Origin: Rhodoferax sp.
GTDB taxonomy: Bacteria; Pseudomonadota; Gammaproteobacteria; Burkholderiales; Burkholderiaceae_C
Assembly (NCBI RefSeq): GCF_028689305.1
Contig: NZ_JAQTWM010000009.1
Location: 1 to 49,752, forward strand
Direction: 5' to 3'
Length of the DNA stretch: 49,752 bases
Shown piece after piece: positions 26,186 through 36,879 of this stretch; the stretch's first letter is position 1; every line of letters starts with the position of its first letter. The notes under the pieces are model-generated. The model saw nothing but the letters and a program-made list of their open reading frames with translations. It had not been told where the DNA came from and searched no databases. The position numbers were made by a program, and so were the translations under genes.

Positions 26186-27610
26186 ATGATGAGTGAACCT
26201 GAAACTTCTGCCCCCAGCCTGTTGGACGCCACCCTGGCGTTGCAACGCCAGGCTTATCACGCCCATCCGGTGCCGACTTTGCAGGAGCGCCGGGCTGACC
26301 TGCGCACCTTGCAGCGTTTTATCCGTGAGCACAAAGACGCCTTGTGTGATGCCATCAGTGCCGACTACGGTCACCGTTCGCGCCATGAGACGCTGCTGGC
26401 GGAGGTATTCCCGGCGGTGGACGGGATTGACCATGTGCTGCGCCACCTGCGTGGCTGGATGAGGCCGCAGCGCCGGGCGGTGGACTGGCGCAATTTTTTC
26501 GGTGCCCGCAACCGCGTCATGGCCCAGCCGCTGGGCGTGGTCGGGGTGATCGTGCCATGGAATTTCCCGCTGAACCTGAGCCTGATTCCGCTGAGTTACA
26601 TCTTTGCCGCCGGCAACCGCGCCATGGTCAAGATGAGTGAAAACTCGCGCCATTTGGCGGCTTATCTGATCAAACACATGCCGGCCTATTTCCCTCCGGA
26701 GAAGCTGCAGTTTTTTGACGAAACCGGTGGTGTGGGGGTGGCCTTTTCGACGTTGAAATTCGACCACCTGCTGTTCACCGGCTCGGGCCAGACCGGGCGT
26801 GCCGTGATGACGGCAGCAGCGCAGAACCTGTGCCCGGTAACGCTGGAGCTGGGGGGCAAGGCGCCGGCCATTGTCTGCGACGACTTCCCGCTGGCCACTG
26901 CGGTGGAGCGCATCATGTTTGTCAAACTGCTCAACGCCGGTCAGATCTGTACCACGGTGGACCATGCCTGGTTGCCGGCGGGCAAGGTCGATGAATTTGT
27001 GGCACTGGCGCGCCGCATCGTGGCGGTGCGTTACCCGCAATTGAGCTCGCCGGACTACACCGCCATCATTGATGAACGTGCGTTTGAGCGTCTGCTGGCG
27101 GCGCTGGACGATGCGCGCAACCGGGGCGCCAGGGTGTTGCCGTTGTTGGATGGGCCGGCGTTTGACCGCCAGCTTCGCAAGATCGCACCGCACATCGTGC
27201 TGGACGCGCCGTCAGACAGCGTGTTGATGCAGCGGGAGATCTTTGGCCCGATCCTGCCGTTGCGCAGTTACAGCACGCTCGATGAGGTGGTGACGGCGAT
27301 CAACGCCGGACCCCGTCCGCTGGCGGTGTATCCGTTCAGTCATGATGCGCACCGGGTGCAGCACCTCATTGACCACGTCATGTCGGGTGGGGTGTCGGTC
27401 AACGATGCGTTGTTTCATGTGGGGCAACACGACCTGCCATTTGGCGGCGTCGGGGAGTCCGGCATGGGCCATTACCATGGCCATGAAGGTTTTGAGACCT
27501 TTTCCAAAATGCGTCCGGTGTTTTACCAGGCACGTTTCAGTTCCCTGAGGTTTCTGTGGCCGCCGTATGGGCAGTTGGCTGACCGGGTGCTGGCGTTTCT
27601 GATCCGGTAA
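26186..27610 (+). CDS. calB: Coniferyl aldehyde dehydrogenase-type ALDH
   Basis: NAD(P)-dependent aldehyde dehydrogenase of about 474 aa. Seen: VVGVIVPWNFPLNL, FTGSGQTGRAVM, catalytic Glu in TLELGGKAPAIV and catalytic Cys in NAGQICTTVDH, where IC replaces the more usual TC. The sequence (short class-3-like, LMREIFGPILP-type motif as LMQREIFGPILPL) resembles coniferyl aldehyde dehydrogenases. No lignin-aromatic pathway genes are nearby, so a general aldehyde-detoxifying role is equally possible. The start is ATG 26186 or 26189. Confidence 0.85.
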   Translation: MMSEPETSAPSLLDATLALQRQAYHAHPVPTLQERRADLRTLQRFIREHKDALCDAISADYGHRSRHETLLAEVFPAVDGIDHVLRHLRGWMRPQRRAVDWRNFFGARNRVMAQPLGVVGVIVPWNFPLNLSLIPLSYIFAAGNRAMVKMSENSRHLAAYLIKHMPAYFPPEKLQFFDETGGVGVAFSTLKFDHLLFTGSGQTGRAVMTAAAQNLCPVTLELGGKAPAIVCDDFPLATAVERIMFVKLLNAGQICTTVDHAWLPAGKVDEFVALARRIVAVRYPQLSSPDYTAIIDERAFERLLAALDDARNRGARVLPLLDGPAFDRQLRKIAPHIVLDAPSDSVLMQREIFGPILPLRSYSTLDEVVTAINAGPRPLAVYPFSHDAHRVQHLIDHVMSGGVSVNDALFHVGQHDLPFGGVGESGMGHYHGHEGFETFSKMRPVFYQARFSSLRFLWPPYGQLADRVLAFLIR

Positions 27611-27614
27611 ATGA

Positions 27615-28571
27615 TCACGGTGTCGTGTTGGTTTCTGGGGGGGGCGCTGCCAAGCCATCACGCTGGCCGTTGATGGAGGCTGCCTCCAGGATCGGGTGGT
27701 CGATCTTGTGCAGAAAGGCCAGCGCCACCCGCGGTGGCGCGTTCAGCAATCTGGCAATGTCTTCCACATCGTCGGGCACGGCAGCGTTGTCCCAGCCCTG
27801 GGCGGTATGGCGCGCCAGTCGCACCGCCAACAGCACACATTGCACGTTGGGGCGATCACTGTGACGCGCGTCACTGATGCTGACCAGCAGCTCCGGCAGT
27901 TGCCACAATTTCATCAGTGCCTGGCGCATGTCGCTGATGTCAACGCCCAAAACGGCGCGTTGGGCCGCGTTAGAGCGCAGCGTGGTGTCGGCGGCCTGAG
28001 CCCGCTGGATCTTGAGGGCCAGTGTGGGCGCGTGTAACCACACCAGCATTTCGGCGAAGTCATTCAGGAACGCCGCCTGATGGATAACGGTGGCATCCGT
28101 GTCTCCGCGGTGCAGCGCAAAACCCAGGGCAAACTGGCCCGCCCGCCCGGCCCGGGTCAGCAGCACTTGCAGGCCTTGGAGGGCTTCGGGGTAACCGGCC
28201 AGCCATTCTTCCACGGTGCGTTGTGGCCCGAAGTGCCTGAAAAAAGGCGCAATGCCCATCATCACCAGCGCCGTGGTGATGGATTCGGTTTCCGTGCCCG
28301 CGCCGGGTCGGCGCAACTGGGCGATGCGCGACAGCAGCTTGAGTGTCATCAACGGATCAGCCTGGATCACGGTGGTCAGCCTATTGGCGTCAACGTCATC
28401 TTCGTTGGCGCGCAATTCCTCCAGCGCCCGTGCTGTGGCGGCCAGCACCGGAATTTCGGCATTGAGAAAGAAATGTGACCAGGCGCCGATGTGTGGCCAG
28501 GGTGTCTCCAGATGGGTCGGTGGTGGCCATGTGGGGGTGTTCACTTCAGGCTGGTTGACGGTGTCTGGCAT
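27615..28571 (-). CDS. HDOD-domain protein
   Basis: A 318-aa protein resembling the HDOD output module (a catalytically inert relative of HD domains): IPVLAATARALEELRANEDD, VIQADPLMTLKLLSRIAQL, ITTALVMMGIAPFF, and a histidine-bearing VIHQAAFLNDFAEMLVWLHAP. There is no attached sensor or kinase domain. HDOD proteins usually link to signalling, motility or stress. It is convergent with the aldehyde dehydrogenase, only 4 nt between stops. I used ATG 28571 (MPDTVNQPEV); a longer frame to 28730 would overlap selD. Confidence 0.75.
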   Translation of the reverse strand: MPDTVNQPEVNTPTWPPPTHLETPWPHIGAWSHFFLNAEIPVLAATARALEELRANEDDVDANRLTTVIQADPLMTLKLLSRIAQLRRPGAGTETESITTALVMMGIAPFFRHFGPQRTVEEWLAGYPEALQGLQVLLTRAGRAGQFALGFALHRGDTDATVIHQAAFLNDFAEMLVWLHAPTLALKIQRAQAADTTLRSNAAQRAVLGVDISDMRQALMKLWQLPELLVSISDARHSDRPNVQCVLLAVRLARHTAQGWDNAAVPDDVEDIARLLNAPPRVALAFLHKIDHPILEAASINGQRDGLAAPPPETNTTP

Positions 28572-28703
28572 GGTTTCACCTCTTATCAAGTGGTCGGGAG
28601 TATGGGTGAGCGCGCGAAACAGGTCAAGCGGGTGATTGCCGGGGTTGGGGGTAAGGGCATGGCGCCTTGATAATGGTGCTTTGCCCCTCAGGATGAGAGA
28701 CCC

Positions 28704-29813
28704 ATGGCCAACCCGATTTCCACCGCTCACGATCAGCCGATGTCCACCGAAACCGTCGCCCCGAAGGTGACTGAGCCGCGCCTGACCAGCCTGTCACACG
28801 GTGGTGGTTGTGGCTGCAAGATTGCGCCGGGTGTGTTGTCCAACATTCTCAAAGGCACCACGGCCATGCCGATCCCCAGGGAACTGCTGGTGGGGATCGA
28901 AACCTCGGACGACGCGGCGGTCTACCAACTCAACGATGAGCAGGCGCTGATTGCCACCACCGACTTTTTCATGCCAATCGTGGACGATCCCTTTGACTTT
29001 GGTCGCATCGCCGCGACCAATGCCATCTCGGACGTGTATGCCATGGGCGGTACACCGATCATGGCCCTGGCCCTGGTTGGCATGCCGATCAGTGTCTTGT
29101 CGGTGGAGACCATTGGCCGGATTCTGGAAGGGGGCGCCAGCGTTTGCCGGGCGGCGGGGATTCCGATTGCCGGTGGCCACACCATTGATTCGGTCGAGCC
29201 CATTTATGGCCTGGTGGCGCTCGGCTTGGTGCATCCGAACCGCGTCAAGCGCAACGCCAGCGCCCAGGTGGGGGATCGGCTGATTCTGGGCAAGCCGCTG
29301 GGGGTAGGTATCCTGTCGGCGGCCTTGAAAAAAAATCAGCTTGATGCGCCAGGTTATGCACAGATGATGTCGGTGACCACCCAGCTCAATACCCCAGGCC
29401 CTGCGTTGGCCGCGTTACCGGGAGTTCATGCCATGACCGATGTCACCGGTTTTGCCTTGGCCGGGCACGCCCTTGAGATTGCGCGCGGCGCGGCTTGTAC
29501 GGTGGAAATTGATTGGGCCCGGGTGCCGTTGTTGCCAGGTGTGCGTGAACTGGCCCTGGCAGGCAACGTCACAGGCGCTTCCGGCCGTAATTGGGCCGCT
29601 TACAGTGGTGAGGTGAGTTTGCCAGTCGGTTTTGCACCCGTGGATCAGGCGCTGTTGACCGATCCGCAGACCAGCGGCGGCTTGTTGGTGTCTTGTGCCA
29701 GTGAAGCGGTTGACGCGGTGTTGGCGGTGTTCCGGCAACTCGGGTTCGAGGCGGCCTGCGAGATTGGCCGGATCACGCCGGCCGTTGGCGCGGCCAAGCT
29801 GGTGTTACGTTAG
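28704..29813 (+). CDS. selD: Selenide, water dikinase (SelD)
   Basis: A 369-aa ATP-dependent enzyme making selenophosphate for selenocysteine and/or 2-selenouridine tRNA. The catalytic site is GGGCGCKIAPGVL, a cysteine version (no in-frame TGA/selenocysteine) with the essential Lys. Other blocks are TTDFFMPIVDDP, AATNAISDVYAMGG, AGGHTID and LTDPQTSGGLLVSC. The start could be ATG 28704 or 28740. No selA, selB or mnmH is in the window, so the consumer of selenophosphate is elsewhere. Its end abuts the oppositely oriented FAD oxidoreductase. Confidence 0.95.
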   Translation: MANPISTAHDQPMSTETVAPKVTEPRLTSLSHGGGCGCKIAPGVLSNILKGTTAMPIPRELLVGIETSDDAAVYQLNDEQALIATTDFFMPIVDDPFDFGRIAATNAISDVYAMGGTPIMALALVGMPISVLSVETIGRILEGGASVCRAAGIPIAGGHTIDSVEPIYGLVALGLVHPNRVKRNASAQVGDRLILGKPLGVGILSAALKKNQLDAPGYAQMMSVTTQLNTPGPALAALPGVHAMTDVTGFALAGHALEIARGAACTVEIDWARVPLLPGVRELALAGNVTGASGRNWAAYSGEVSLPVGFAPVDQALLTDPQTSGGLLVSCASEAVDAVLAVFRQLGFEAACEIGRITPAVGAAKLVLR

Positions 29814-30926
29814 TCAGGGTTTGGCCGCCGGACGGTATTTCTTGATGAAACCTCGGTCAATCCAGTTCTTGAGCCACCAGACCCAATGCCCCTGGGCTGA
29901 CCAGTTCCCCCAGCTGGCAATGGCATAACGATTGCCGCACGACAGCAGGTTCAGCGTTTTGTCCTGTGGCTGGTAGCGGCTGGGCTCAATGCCCGCCAAT
30001 ACCGCACGCAGGTTGTGGGCCAGGGGCGCTCCGGCACGCACTGCGTACACCCCGCTGCGCGCATGCGGACGGTCCATGCGGGTGCAGACATCGCCCGCGG
30101 CAAACACCTGGGGGTGACTGGTGGAGCGCTGACAAGCGTCGACGGCCATGAACCCTTGGCCATCCAGTGCCAGGCCACTTTCTTGCAGCCATGCGGGTGC
30201 CTGGGCACCTGTTGCCAGAATGGGGACATCACAGGTCAGCCGGGCTCCGCTGCCCAGTGTGACTTCACCTGCCGCCATGGCGCTGACTGATTCCTGAATC
30301 ACCGTGATGTTGCGGTCTTTCAGTGCGTTGATCACCCGTGCCTGCACCTTGGCCGGGTAGTTGGCGGCCACCGGGGTGACGCCGCTGAGCAGGGTGACAG
30401 ATGCGGTTTTGAATCGATAGGCCACGGCGCATGCCAGTTCGATGCCCGCGGCACCGCCGCCGATCACGGCTACTCGCAGGGGACGGCTTTGTGCCAGCAT
30501 CACCACTTGTGGCCACAGTGCGCCAAAGGCCTCGATGGGGCGCACAAACAGGGCGTGTTCCCGGGCACCGGGCATCAGGTGCTCGATCTTCTGGCGGTCC
30601 TGCACCGGTCCGCTGTTGACCGACAGCACGTCATAACGGATTGTGCTGCCGTCGTCCAGTGTGAGTTCGCGTGTCTGGGCGTCCAGCGCCACGGCACTGC
30701 GCTGGAGCCATTGCACGCCACTGTTGGCCAGCAGTGGCTCCAGCGGGATCACACAGTCGTCCAATAGGTAGTGGCCGGCGACATATCCCGGAATCATGCC
30801 CGAGTACAGCTGGCGCGGGTGGGGGGCTACCAATGTGACTTGAACTCCGGCCAGCCCTTGGGACGCCAGGGTTGACAGCATGTGGACGTGGGCATGGCCA
30901 GCGCCGAGCATCACCAGATGTTTCAT
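29814..30926 (-). CDS. FAD/NAD(P)-dependent oxidoreductase of the SelD-associated type
   Basis: A 370-aa flavoprotein with two dinucleotide-binding folds (LVMLGAGHAHVHML, residues 3-16, and VAVIGGGAAGIELACAV, about 152-168) and FAAGDVC near the end. The GAGHAHVH N-terminus is typical of the NADH-dehydrogenase-like domain that, in some cyanobacteria and other bacteria, is fused to SelD. Here the two are separate, convergent genes touching end to end. Redox partner unknown; a role in selenium reduction or supply is inference from the fusion. Confidence 0.85.
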   Translation of the reverse strand: MKHLVMLGAGHAHVHMLSTLASQGLAGVQVTLVAPHPRQLYSGMIPGYVAGHYLLDDCVIPLEPLLANSGVQWLQRSAVALDAQTRELTLDDGSTIRYDVLSVNSGPVQDRQKIEHLMPGAREHALFVRPIEAFGALWPQVVMLAQSRPLRVAVIGGGAAGIELACAVAYRFKTASVTLLSGVTPVAANYPAKVQARVINALKDRNITVIQESVSAMAAGEVTLGSGARLTCDVPILATGAQAPAWLQESGLALDGQGFMAVDACQRSTSHPQVFAAGDVCTRMDRPHARSGVYAVRAGAPLAHNLRAVLAGIEPSRYQPQDKTLNLLSCGNRYAIASWGNWSAQGHWVWWLKNWIDRGFIKKYRPAAKP

Positions 30927-31114
30927 GGGACAACGAAGAAGGTATCAAGAAGTTGGATGCAGCCAGTCAGATCAGCCGGCCTGCTACAAGGTGTATTGTC
31001 GCTTCCAGCGTCTGTGAGGCGCACCACTTCGACGACGCACAGTGGTTGAGGGTTGGATGTGATGAATCATGCATCCGGGACAGCGATAATTTCCCCGCCT
31101 CCAGGAGAAACAAC

Positions 31115-31336
31115 ATGCCCATTTACGAATACGCCTGCCAAAACTGCGGCCACGAATTTGAAGCACTGGTTCGTTCTGATACGGTTCCGGTCTGTCCTGA
31201 TTGCCAATCCACAGAGCTGGAAAAACGGTTGTCCGTCTTTGCCACCACCACCTCGGAGGCCGCGCTTATTCCGAGCAGCCCGTGCGCTTCCTGTCCGAAT
31301 GCCGGCGCCGGGCCTGGCGGCTGTGGCATGAATTAG
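31115..31336 (+). CDS. FmdB-family zinc-ribbon protein
   Basis: A 73-aa protein with the FmdB zinc ribbon: MPIYEYACQNCGHEFEALV (CxxC) and VPVCPDCQS (CxxC). The tail has a Cys-rich CASCPNAGAGPGGCGMN. AGGAGA lies 7 nt before the ATG. The role is unproven (putative regulatory protein family). In several betaproteobacteria it precedes the aspS region; here it is followed by a shared hairpin and tRNA-Pro on the other strand. Confidence 0.9.
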   Translation: MPIYEYACQNCGHEFEALVRSDTVPVCPDCQSTELEKRLSVFATTTSEAALIPSSPCASCPNAGAGPGGCGMN

Positions 31337-31382
31337 CGAGAGTATTGCGTGCTGTCGTTGAGCCACGGCCGGCTGACCCATG

Positions 31383-31418
31383 AAAAAGGCCGCTAATTGT
31401 CTGTCGTTAGCGGCCTTT
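31383..31418 (-). terminator. Bidirectional terminator between fmdB and tRNA-Pro
   Basis: Perfect 12-bp stem AAAGGCCGCTAA / TTAGCGGCCTTT (31385-31396 and 31407-31418) with a 10-nt loop. On the minus strand it is followed by T residues (AAAAA on plus), ending tRNA-Pro/ispB transcripts; on plus it can end fmdB. Confidence 0.85.
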
Positions 31419-31429
31419 GCCAGATGTTT

Positions 31430-31506
<77 letters not shown>

Positions 31507-31529
31507 AAAATTGTTGCCTGCCAACAGCG

Positions 31530-32513
31530 TCAGGATTGACGCTCCAGCAGTTGAGCCGCTAATTGTAGCAAACACATTGTGTGGGGCCCATCAGGCAAAT
31601 GTTTGGCGGCTTCAATGGCCCGTTGAGCCTCAGCGCTGGCAGCTTTGCGGGCAACGTCCAGGGCGCCAGTGACTTTGACAATCGCCACTACCTGATCAAT
31701 CATGCCGACATCTCCGGTCTCGATGGCGGTTTTGATCAGCTCGCGTTGAGTGTCGCTGCCACGCTGCATGGCTGCAATCAGGGGAAGCGTGGTTTTGCCT
31801 TCGCGCAGGTCATCCCCCAGGTTTTTACCCATCACGGTGGCGTCGCCGGTGTAATCCAGCACATCGTCAATCACCTGGAAGGCGGTGCCCAAAGCCTGTC
31901 CGTAATCGGCGCAGGCTTTTTCGATGTCGGGGGACGCCCCCGACAAGATGGCACCTACCCGGGCGCTGGCCTCGAACAGTTTGGCGGTCTTGGAGCGGAT
32001 CACCTGCAAATAACCCGCCTCATCCAGCGCGGCGTTGTGCATGTTCATCAGTTGCATGACTTCGCCTTCAGCGATGATGTTGGTGGCATCAGCCAGGACA
32101 CTCATGATGGGCAGGCTTTGTGTGTCCACCATCATCTGGAAGGCGCGTGAGTACAGAAAGTCACCCACCAGCACGCTGGCCGGATTGCCGAAGGTTTCAT
32201 TCGCGGTGGCATTGCCTCGCCGCATGGAGGACTCATCCACCACGTCGTCATGCAGCAAAGTGGCAGTGTGAATGAATTCCACCACCGCCGCCAGGTTGAA
32301 ACGTTGTGCTCCCTTGAAGCCCAAAGCGCCACAAATCAACAATAACAGGGCCGGGCGCAACCGCTTGCCACCCGCAGAAATGATGTAACGCGACACCTGG
32401 CTGACCAGTGGTACATCGGAGTCCAGGCGCAGTGCAATAACTTGATCAACCTCACGCATGTCTGGCGCGATGATCGATAACGGAGACGGTGTGTTGGAGG
32501 TGGAAACTTGCAA
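31530..32513 (-). CDS. ispB: Polyprenyl diphosphate synthase (octaprenyl, IspB)
   Basis: A 327-aa trans-prenyl transferase that makes the quinone side chain. The first Asp-rich motif is [15 protein letters not shown] and the second [11 protein letters not shown], with [12 protein letters not shown] upstream. The start is unclear: TTG 32513 gives [12 protein letters not shown], while ATG 32459 ([12 protein letters not shown]) would trim 18 residues. It is divergent from rplU, the conserved arrangement in proteobacteria. Confidence 0.93.
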   Translation of the reverse strand: MQVSTSNTPSPLSIIAPDMREVDQVIALRLDSDVPLVSQVSRYIISAGGKRLRPALLLLICGALGFKGAQRFNLAAVVEFIHTATLLHDDVVDESSMRRGNATANETFGNPASVLVGDFLYSRAFQMMVDTQSLPIMSVLADATNIIAEGEVMQLMNMHNAALDEAGYLQVIRSKTAKLFEASARVGAILSGASPDIEKACADYGQALGTAFQVIDDVLDYTGDATVMGKNLGDDLREGKTTLPLIAAMQRGSDTQRELIKTAIETGDVGMIDQVVAIVKVTGALDVARKAASAEAQRAIEAAKHLPDGPHTMCLLQLAAQLLERQS

Positions 32514-32607
32514 GACAGTAGGCCCGGTAATGTGGTTGCAATTATAGAAAGCCCAGCGGATGGCAACGGTCCCGCCGGGCCGGCCTCGCGGTGTGTGCTC
32601 GCCAGAT

Positions 32608-32636
32608 TTGCCTTGAATCCGAGTCTGTGACATAAT
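32608..32636 (+). promoter_or_regulatory. Sigma-70-type promoter for rplU-rpmA
   Basis: TTGCCT (-35) and CATAAT (-10) are separated by exactly 17 nt, giving a start near 32643 and a leader of about 43 nt before rplU. Confidence 0.6.
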
Positions 32637-32685
32637 TACGGGCTCTGCGAAAATTCGTTTGCAGAGAATTATTCAAGAGGTTCAT

Positions 32686-32997
32686 ATGTACGCGGTCATA
32701 AAAACCGGTGGCAAGCAATACAGAGTTGCTTCCGGCGAAAAAATTAAAGTAGAACAGATTGCTGCGGACGTTGGCCAAGAGATTGTGTTGGACCAGGTTC
32801 TGGCAGTCGGTAGCGGCGCAGAATTGAAGGTTGGCACGCCCTTGGTGTCCGGTGCAACGGTCAGTGTCACGGTGTTGGCACATGGTAAACACGACAAGGT
32901 CAGCATTTTCAAAATGCGCCGTCGCAAGCACTATCAAAAACGTCAAGGGCATCGCCAGCAATTCACAGAACTGCTGATCGGCGCGATTTCTGCATAA
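32686..32997 (+). CDS. rplU: 50S ribosomal protein L21
   Basis: L21 of 103 aa, normal length: [24 protein letters not shown] at the start and [21 protein letters not shown] at the basic end. AAGAGG precedes ATG 32686; the frame extends nine codons further up but into the promoter leader. It forms an operon with rpmA, 12 nt downstream. Confidence 0.98.
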   Translation: MYAVIKTGGKQYRVASGEKIKVEQIAADVGQEIVLDQVLAVGSGAELKVGTPLVSGATVSVTVLAHGKHDKVSIFKMRRRKHYQKRQGHRQQFTELLIGAISA

Positions 32998-33009
32998 GGA
33001 GCAAGAGTC

Positions 33010-33267
33010 ATGGCACATAAAAAAGGCGGCGGCTCGACGCGAAATGGGCGCGATTCCAAGCCCAAGATGCTCGGTGTGAAGTCCTACGGAGGCGAGTTGA
33101 TCAGCGCTGGTTCGATCATTGTTCGTCAGCGTGGTACCCAATTCCACCCAGGCACCAATGTTGGTATCGGTAAGGATCACACCCTGTTTGCCTTGGTGGA
33201 CGGGCATGTCTCGTTTGCCACCAAAGGTGCGTTGAACAAGCACACCGTGAGCGTCACTGCCGCGTAA
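33010..33267 (+). CDS. rpmA: 50S ribosomal protein L27
   Basis: L27 of 85 aa, beginning [19 protein letters not shown], whose N-terminal tail reaches the peptidyl-transferase centre. The mid-region [20 protein letters not shown] is typical. AAGGAG lies 7 nt before the ATG. A terminator follows within 25 nt. Confidence 0.98.
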   Translation: MAHKKGGGSTRNGRDSKPKMLGVKSYGGELISAGSIIVRQRGTQFHPGTNVGIGKDHTLFALVDGHVSFATKGALNKHTVSVTAA

Positions 33268-34459
<1,192 letters not shown>

Positions 34460-34462
34460 AAA

Positions 34463-35599
34463 ATGCTTAAAGAATTTGATGCCTCCATCCTACGTGATGC
34501 CCACCGGGTGGTGGTCAAGGTCGGCTCCAGCCTGGTGACCAACGACGGTCGCGGTCTTGATGACAGCGCGATCGGCGAGTGGTGTCGGCAAATGGCGGAG
34601 CTGGTGCGTCAGGGGCGTGAAGTCATCATGGTGTCCAGTGGCGCCATTGCCGAGGGCATGAAGCGCCTGGGCTGGGTGACCCGTCCGCATGAAGTCCATG
34701 AACTGCAGGCTGCTGCTGCTGTTGGGCAAATGGGCCTGGCGCATGTGTATGAAACCAAACTTCGTGAAAACGGCCTGGGCAGTGCCCAAGTGCTGCTCAC
34801 CCATGCCGACCTGACGGATCGCGAGCGGTATCTCAATGCCCGCTCGACCTTGCTGACTTTGCTCAAATTGGGTGTGGTGCCGGTGATCAATGAAAACGAC
34901 ACCGTGGTCACTGACGAAATCAAGTTCGGCGACAACGACACTTTGGGTGCACTGGTGGCCAACCTGGTGGAGGCCGATGCCCTGGTCATCCTGACCGACC
35001 AGAAAGGCCTCTACACCGCCGACCCGCGCAAGGATCCGGACGCCAAATTTGTCCATGTTGCCCAGGCTGGCCTGGCAGCACTCGAAGCCATGGCTGGCGG
35101 GGCGGGGTCCAGCCTGGGTCGTGGTGGCATGATCACCAAAATCCTGGCCGCCAAGCGGGCGGCTGGCTCGGGAGCATCCACCGTGATTGCCTGGGGGCGC
35201 GAGCCCAACGCCTTGCTGCGCTTGTGCGAAGGTGAGGCGATTGGCACGCTGCTGGTGGCCCCCACGCAGAAAACCCAGGCGCGCAAGCAGTGGATTGCTG
35301 ACCATCTGCAACTGCGCGGCTCGGTCATCGTGGATGCCGGGGCTGTGCACAGTCTGCGCAGTGGCGGCTCCAGCCTGTTACCGATTGGCATGATCGGGGT
35401 TGAGGGTGAGTTTTCACGTGGTGACGTGATTGCCATCCGCTCTGACGACGGTGTGGAGGTGGCCCGCGGCCTAGCCAACTATGCCAGCGCGGAAGCACGG
35501 TTGATCTGTCGCAAACCATCCAGCCAGTTCGACAAGCTGCTGGGTTATTCCGCTGAACCAGAGATGGTGCACCGCGATAACCTGGTGCTGAGCCGGTAA
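34463..35599 (+). CDS. proB: Glutamate 5-kinase (ProB)
   Basis: A 378-aa enzyme catalysing the first step of proline synthesis. The amino-acid-kinase domain shows [46 protein letters not shown] and [12 protein letters not shown]; a C-terminal PUA domain starts near residue 285. No Shine-Dalgarno is apparent; the region upstream of the ATG is repeat sequence (GGGCCTGAAA). obgE-proB-(CNP1)-rppH-proS is a conserved betaproteobacterial order. Confidence 0.96.
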   Translation: MLKEFDASILRDAHRVVVKVGSSLVTNDGRGLDDSAIGEWCRQMAELVRQGREVIMVSSGAIAEGMKRLGWVTRPHEVHELQAAAAVGQMGLAHVYETKLRENGLGSAQVLLTHADLTDRERYLNARSTLLTLLKLGVVPVINENDTVVTDEIKFGDNDTLGALVANLVEADALVILTDQKGLYTADPRKDPDAKFVHVAQAGLAALEAMAGGAGSSLGRGGMITKILAAKRAAGSGASTVIAWGREPNALLRLCEGEAIGTLLVAPTQKTQARKQWIADHLQLRGSVIVDAGAVHSLRSGGSSLLPIGMIGVEGEFSRGDVIAIRSDDGVEVARGLANYASAEARLICRKPSSQFDKLLGYSAEPEMVHRDNLVLSR

Positions 35600-35655
35600 A
35601 GCTCGACAGGCTGCGTCAGTAGCCCTTGTTCAGCCAGGTGCAGGCCTGACTTCGA

Positions 35656-36174
35656 CTACTTTTTCATGGCCCTGACGATGTCTGCCGGTGAACTGGGGGT
35701 GGCTGATCGACCATCACAACCGCCCTGGCGGGCAAAGGCGAGTGCATGTTTGGACGGGTGGTTGTCGTTCAAGCCACGCCACTGGGGCTCATTCAGCGGT
35801 TTCCAGACGCCGTCGCTGCCGGCACGCGCGTAGGTTTTGACCTGACCTGTGGCGCAGCGGATGCCCTCGTACATGGCGTTGATGGACCCGCCTGCATTGC
35901 GGGCCACGACCACGTAGCGTACGATGCCGTCGGGTGTGATGACCAGCGTGGCCGGGTCAATGCCAAACTGCAGGCTGACGTAGGGCGGCATGTCCAGTGG
36001 CAACAGCTTGTCGCGGCTGAACGCTGGTGGCGCGGGCGCCTCGGTTTCCTGCCAGTCCGGGTCTTCAGCGGCTAGCTGGGCATAGCCAGGGTTGGCCAGC
36101 AGCAACAGAGGCAGGCAGACGAGCAGGCCCGCGCGGTGCCAACGCCCCCGGCAGTTGAGTTCAGGCATGCTCAT
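35656..36174 (-). CDS. CNP1-like family exported protein
   Basis: A 172-aa protein with a signal peptide ([19 protein letters not shown], cleavage near residue 33) and a mature domain ending [20 protein letters not shown]. It resembles the CNP1-like family, named after a Neisseria cryptic protein; function unknown. The start is ATG 36174 or 36168, both overlapping the end of rppH, so the two are translationally coupled. Confidence 0.8.
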   Translation of the reverse strand: MSMPELNCRGRWHRAGLLVCLPLLLLANPGYAQLAAEDPDWQETEAPAPPAFSRDKLLPLDMPPYVSLQFGIDPATLVITPDGIVRYVVVARNAGGSINAMYEGIRCATGQVKTYARAGSDGVWKPLNEPQWRGLNDNHPSKHALAFARQGGCDGRSATPSSPADIVRAMKK

Positions 36175-36778
36175 TTCCAGTTTGTTGATCCGGCTCCAGA
36201 CTGGCACCCGGCGGTAATTCAAAGCAGGCATCCGGCATGTCGCCACAGGCGTTCTCGGCCGCCGACGGGCGAATGCCCTGGCGCAGGAAACGGTTGCGGT
36301 GGTCATTACGCGGCACATAACGTGCCAGCTCGGTCAGCGCCGTCACATAGACTTGGCGCTTGAACTCAACCACAGCATCCAGTGGCACCCAATAGTCGTT
36401 CCAGCGCCAGGCATCAAATTCCGGGTGATTGGTGGCACGCAGGTTCAAGTCCCAGTCATGCCCAATCAATTGGAGTAAAAACCAGATCTGTTTCTGGCCC
36501 TTGTAGAAACCACGTGAATCGCGGCGAATAAAACGGTCTGGCACCTCATAGCGCAACCAGTCACGAGTGCGGGCCACAATGCGAATGTGTTCGCGCTGCA
36601 GCCCAATTTCTTCGTGCAACTCCCGGATCATGGCCTGCTCCGGGGTTTCGCCCCGGTCAATGCCACCTTGCGGAAACTGCCAGGAGTGCGTACGGATACG
36701 CTTCCCCCAAAACACCTGATTTTTCTGGTTGAGCAGGACGATGCCGACGTTCGGCCTAAAGCCGTCGCGGTCAAGCAT
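36161..36778 (-). CDS. rppH: RNA pyrophosphohydrolase RppH
   Basis: A 205-aa Nudix hydrolase that removes pyrophosphate from mRNA 5' ends and triggers decay. The Nudix box [20 protein letters not shown] is intact; [11 protein letters not shown] at the start and [12 protein letters not shown] with the [11 protein letters not shown] block are RppH-typical. I used ATG 36778 (MLDRDGF); a TTG two codons upstream is possible. It is divergent from proS across a short palindrome-bearing gap. Confidence 0.95.
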   Translation of the reverse strand: MLDRDGFRPNVGIVLLNQKNQVFWGKRIRTHSWQFPQGGIDRGETPEQAMIRELHEEIGLQREHIRIVARTRDWLRYEVPDRFIRRDSRGFYKGQKQIWFLLQLIGHDWDLNLRATNHPEFDAWRWNDYWVPLDAVVEFKRQVYVTALTELARYVPRNDHRNRFLRQGIRPSAAENACGDMPDACFELPPGASLEPDQQTGNEHA

Positions 36779-36787
36779 AATCAAACC

Positions 36788-36803
36788 CCAATTTTTAAAT
36801 TGG
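36788..36803. promoter_or_regulatory. Short perfect palindrome between rppH and proS
   Basis: CCAATTTTTAAATTGG: 7-bp arms with a 2-nt centre, 9 nt upstream of the rppH ATG and 76 nt before proS. It could be an operator or part of overlapping divergent promoters; no known factor is assigned. Confidence 0.35.
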
Positions 36804-36879
36804 TTCCATTATGCACAGCGTTGACGCTGCAGCAAGAGAAACAACCCTGTCTCCCTGTCTTATTGCCGGATTTCCAGTC

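Noticed and set aside
28780-28860. Selenocysteine codon or SECIS in selD
   Set aside because: The active-site position is a normal Cys codon (GGGCGCK) and the frame contains no internal TGA.
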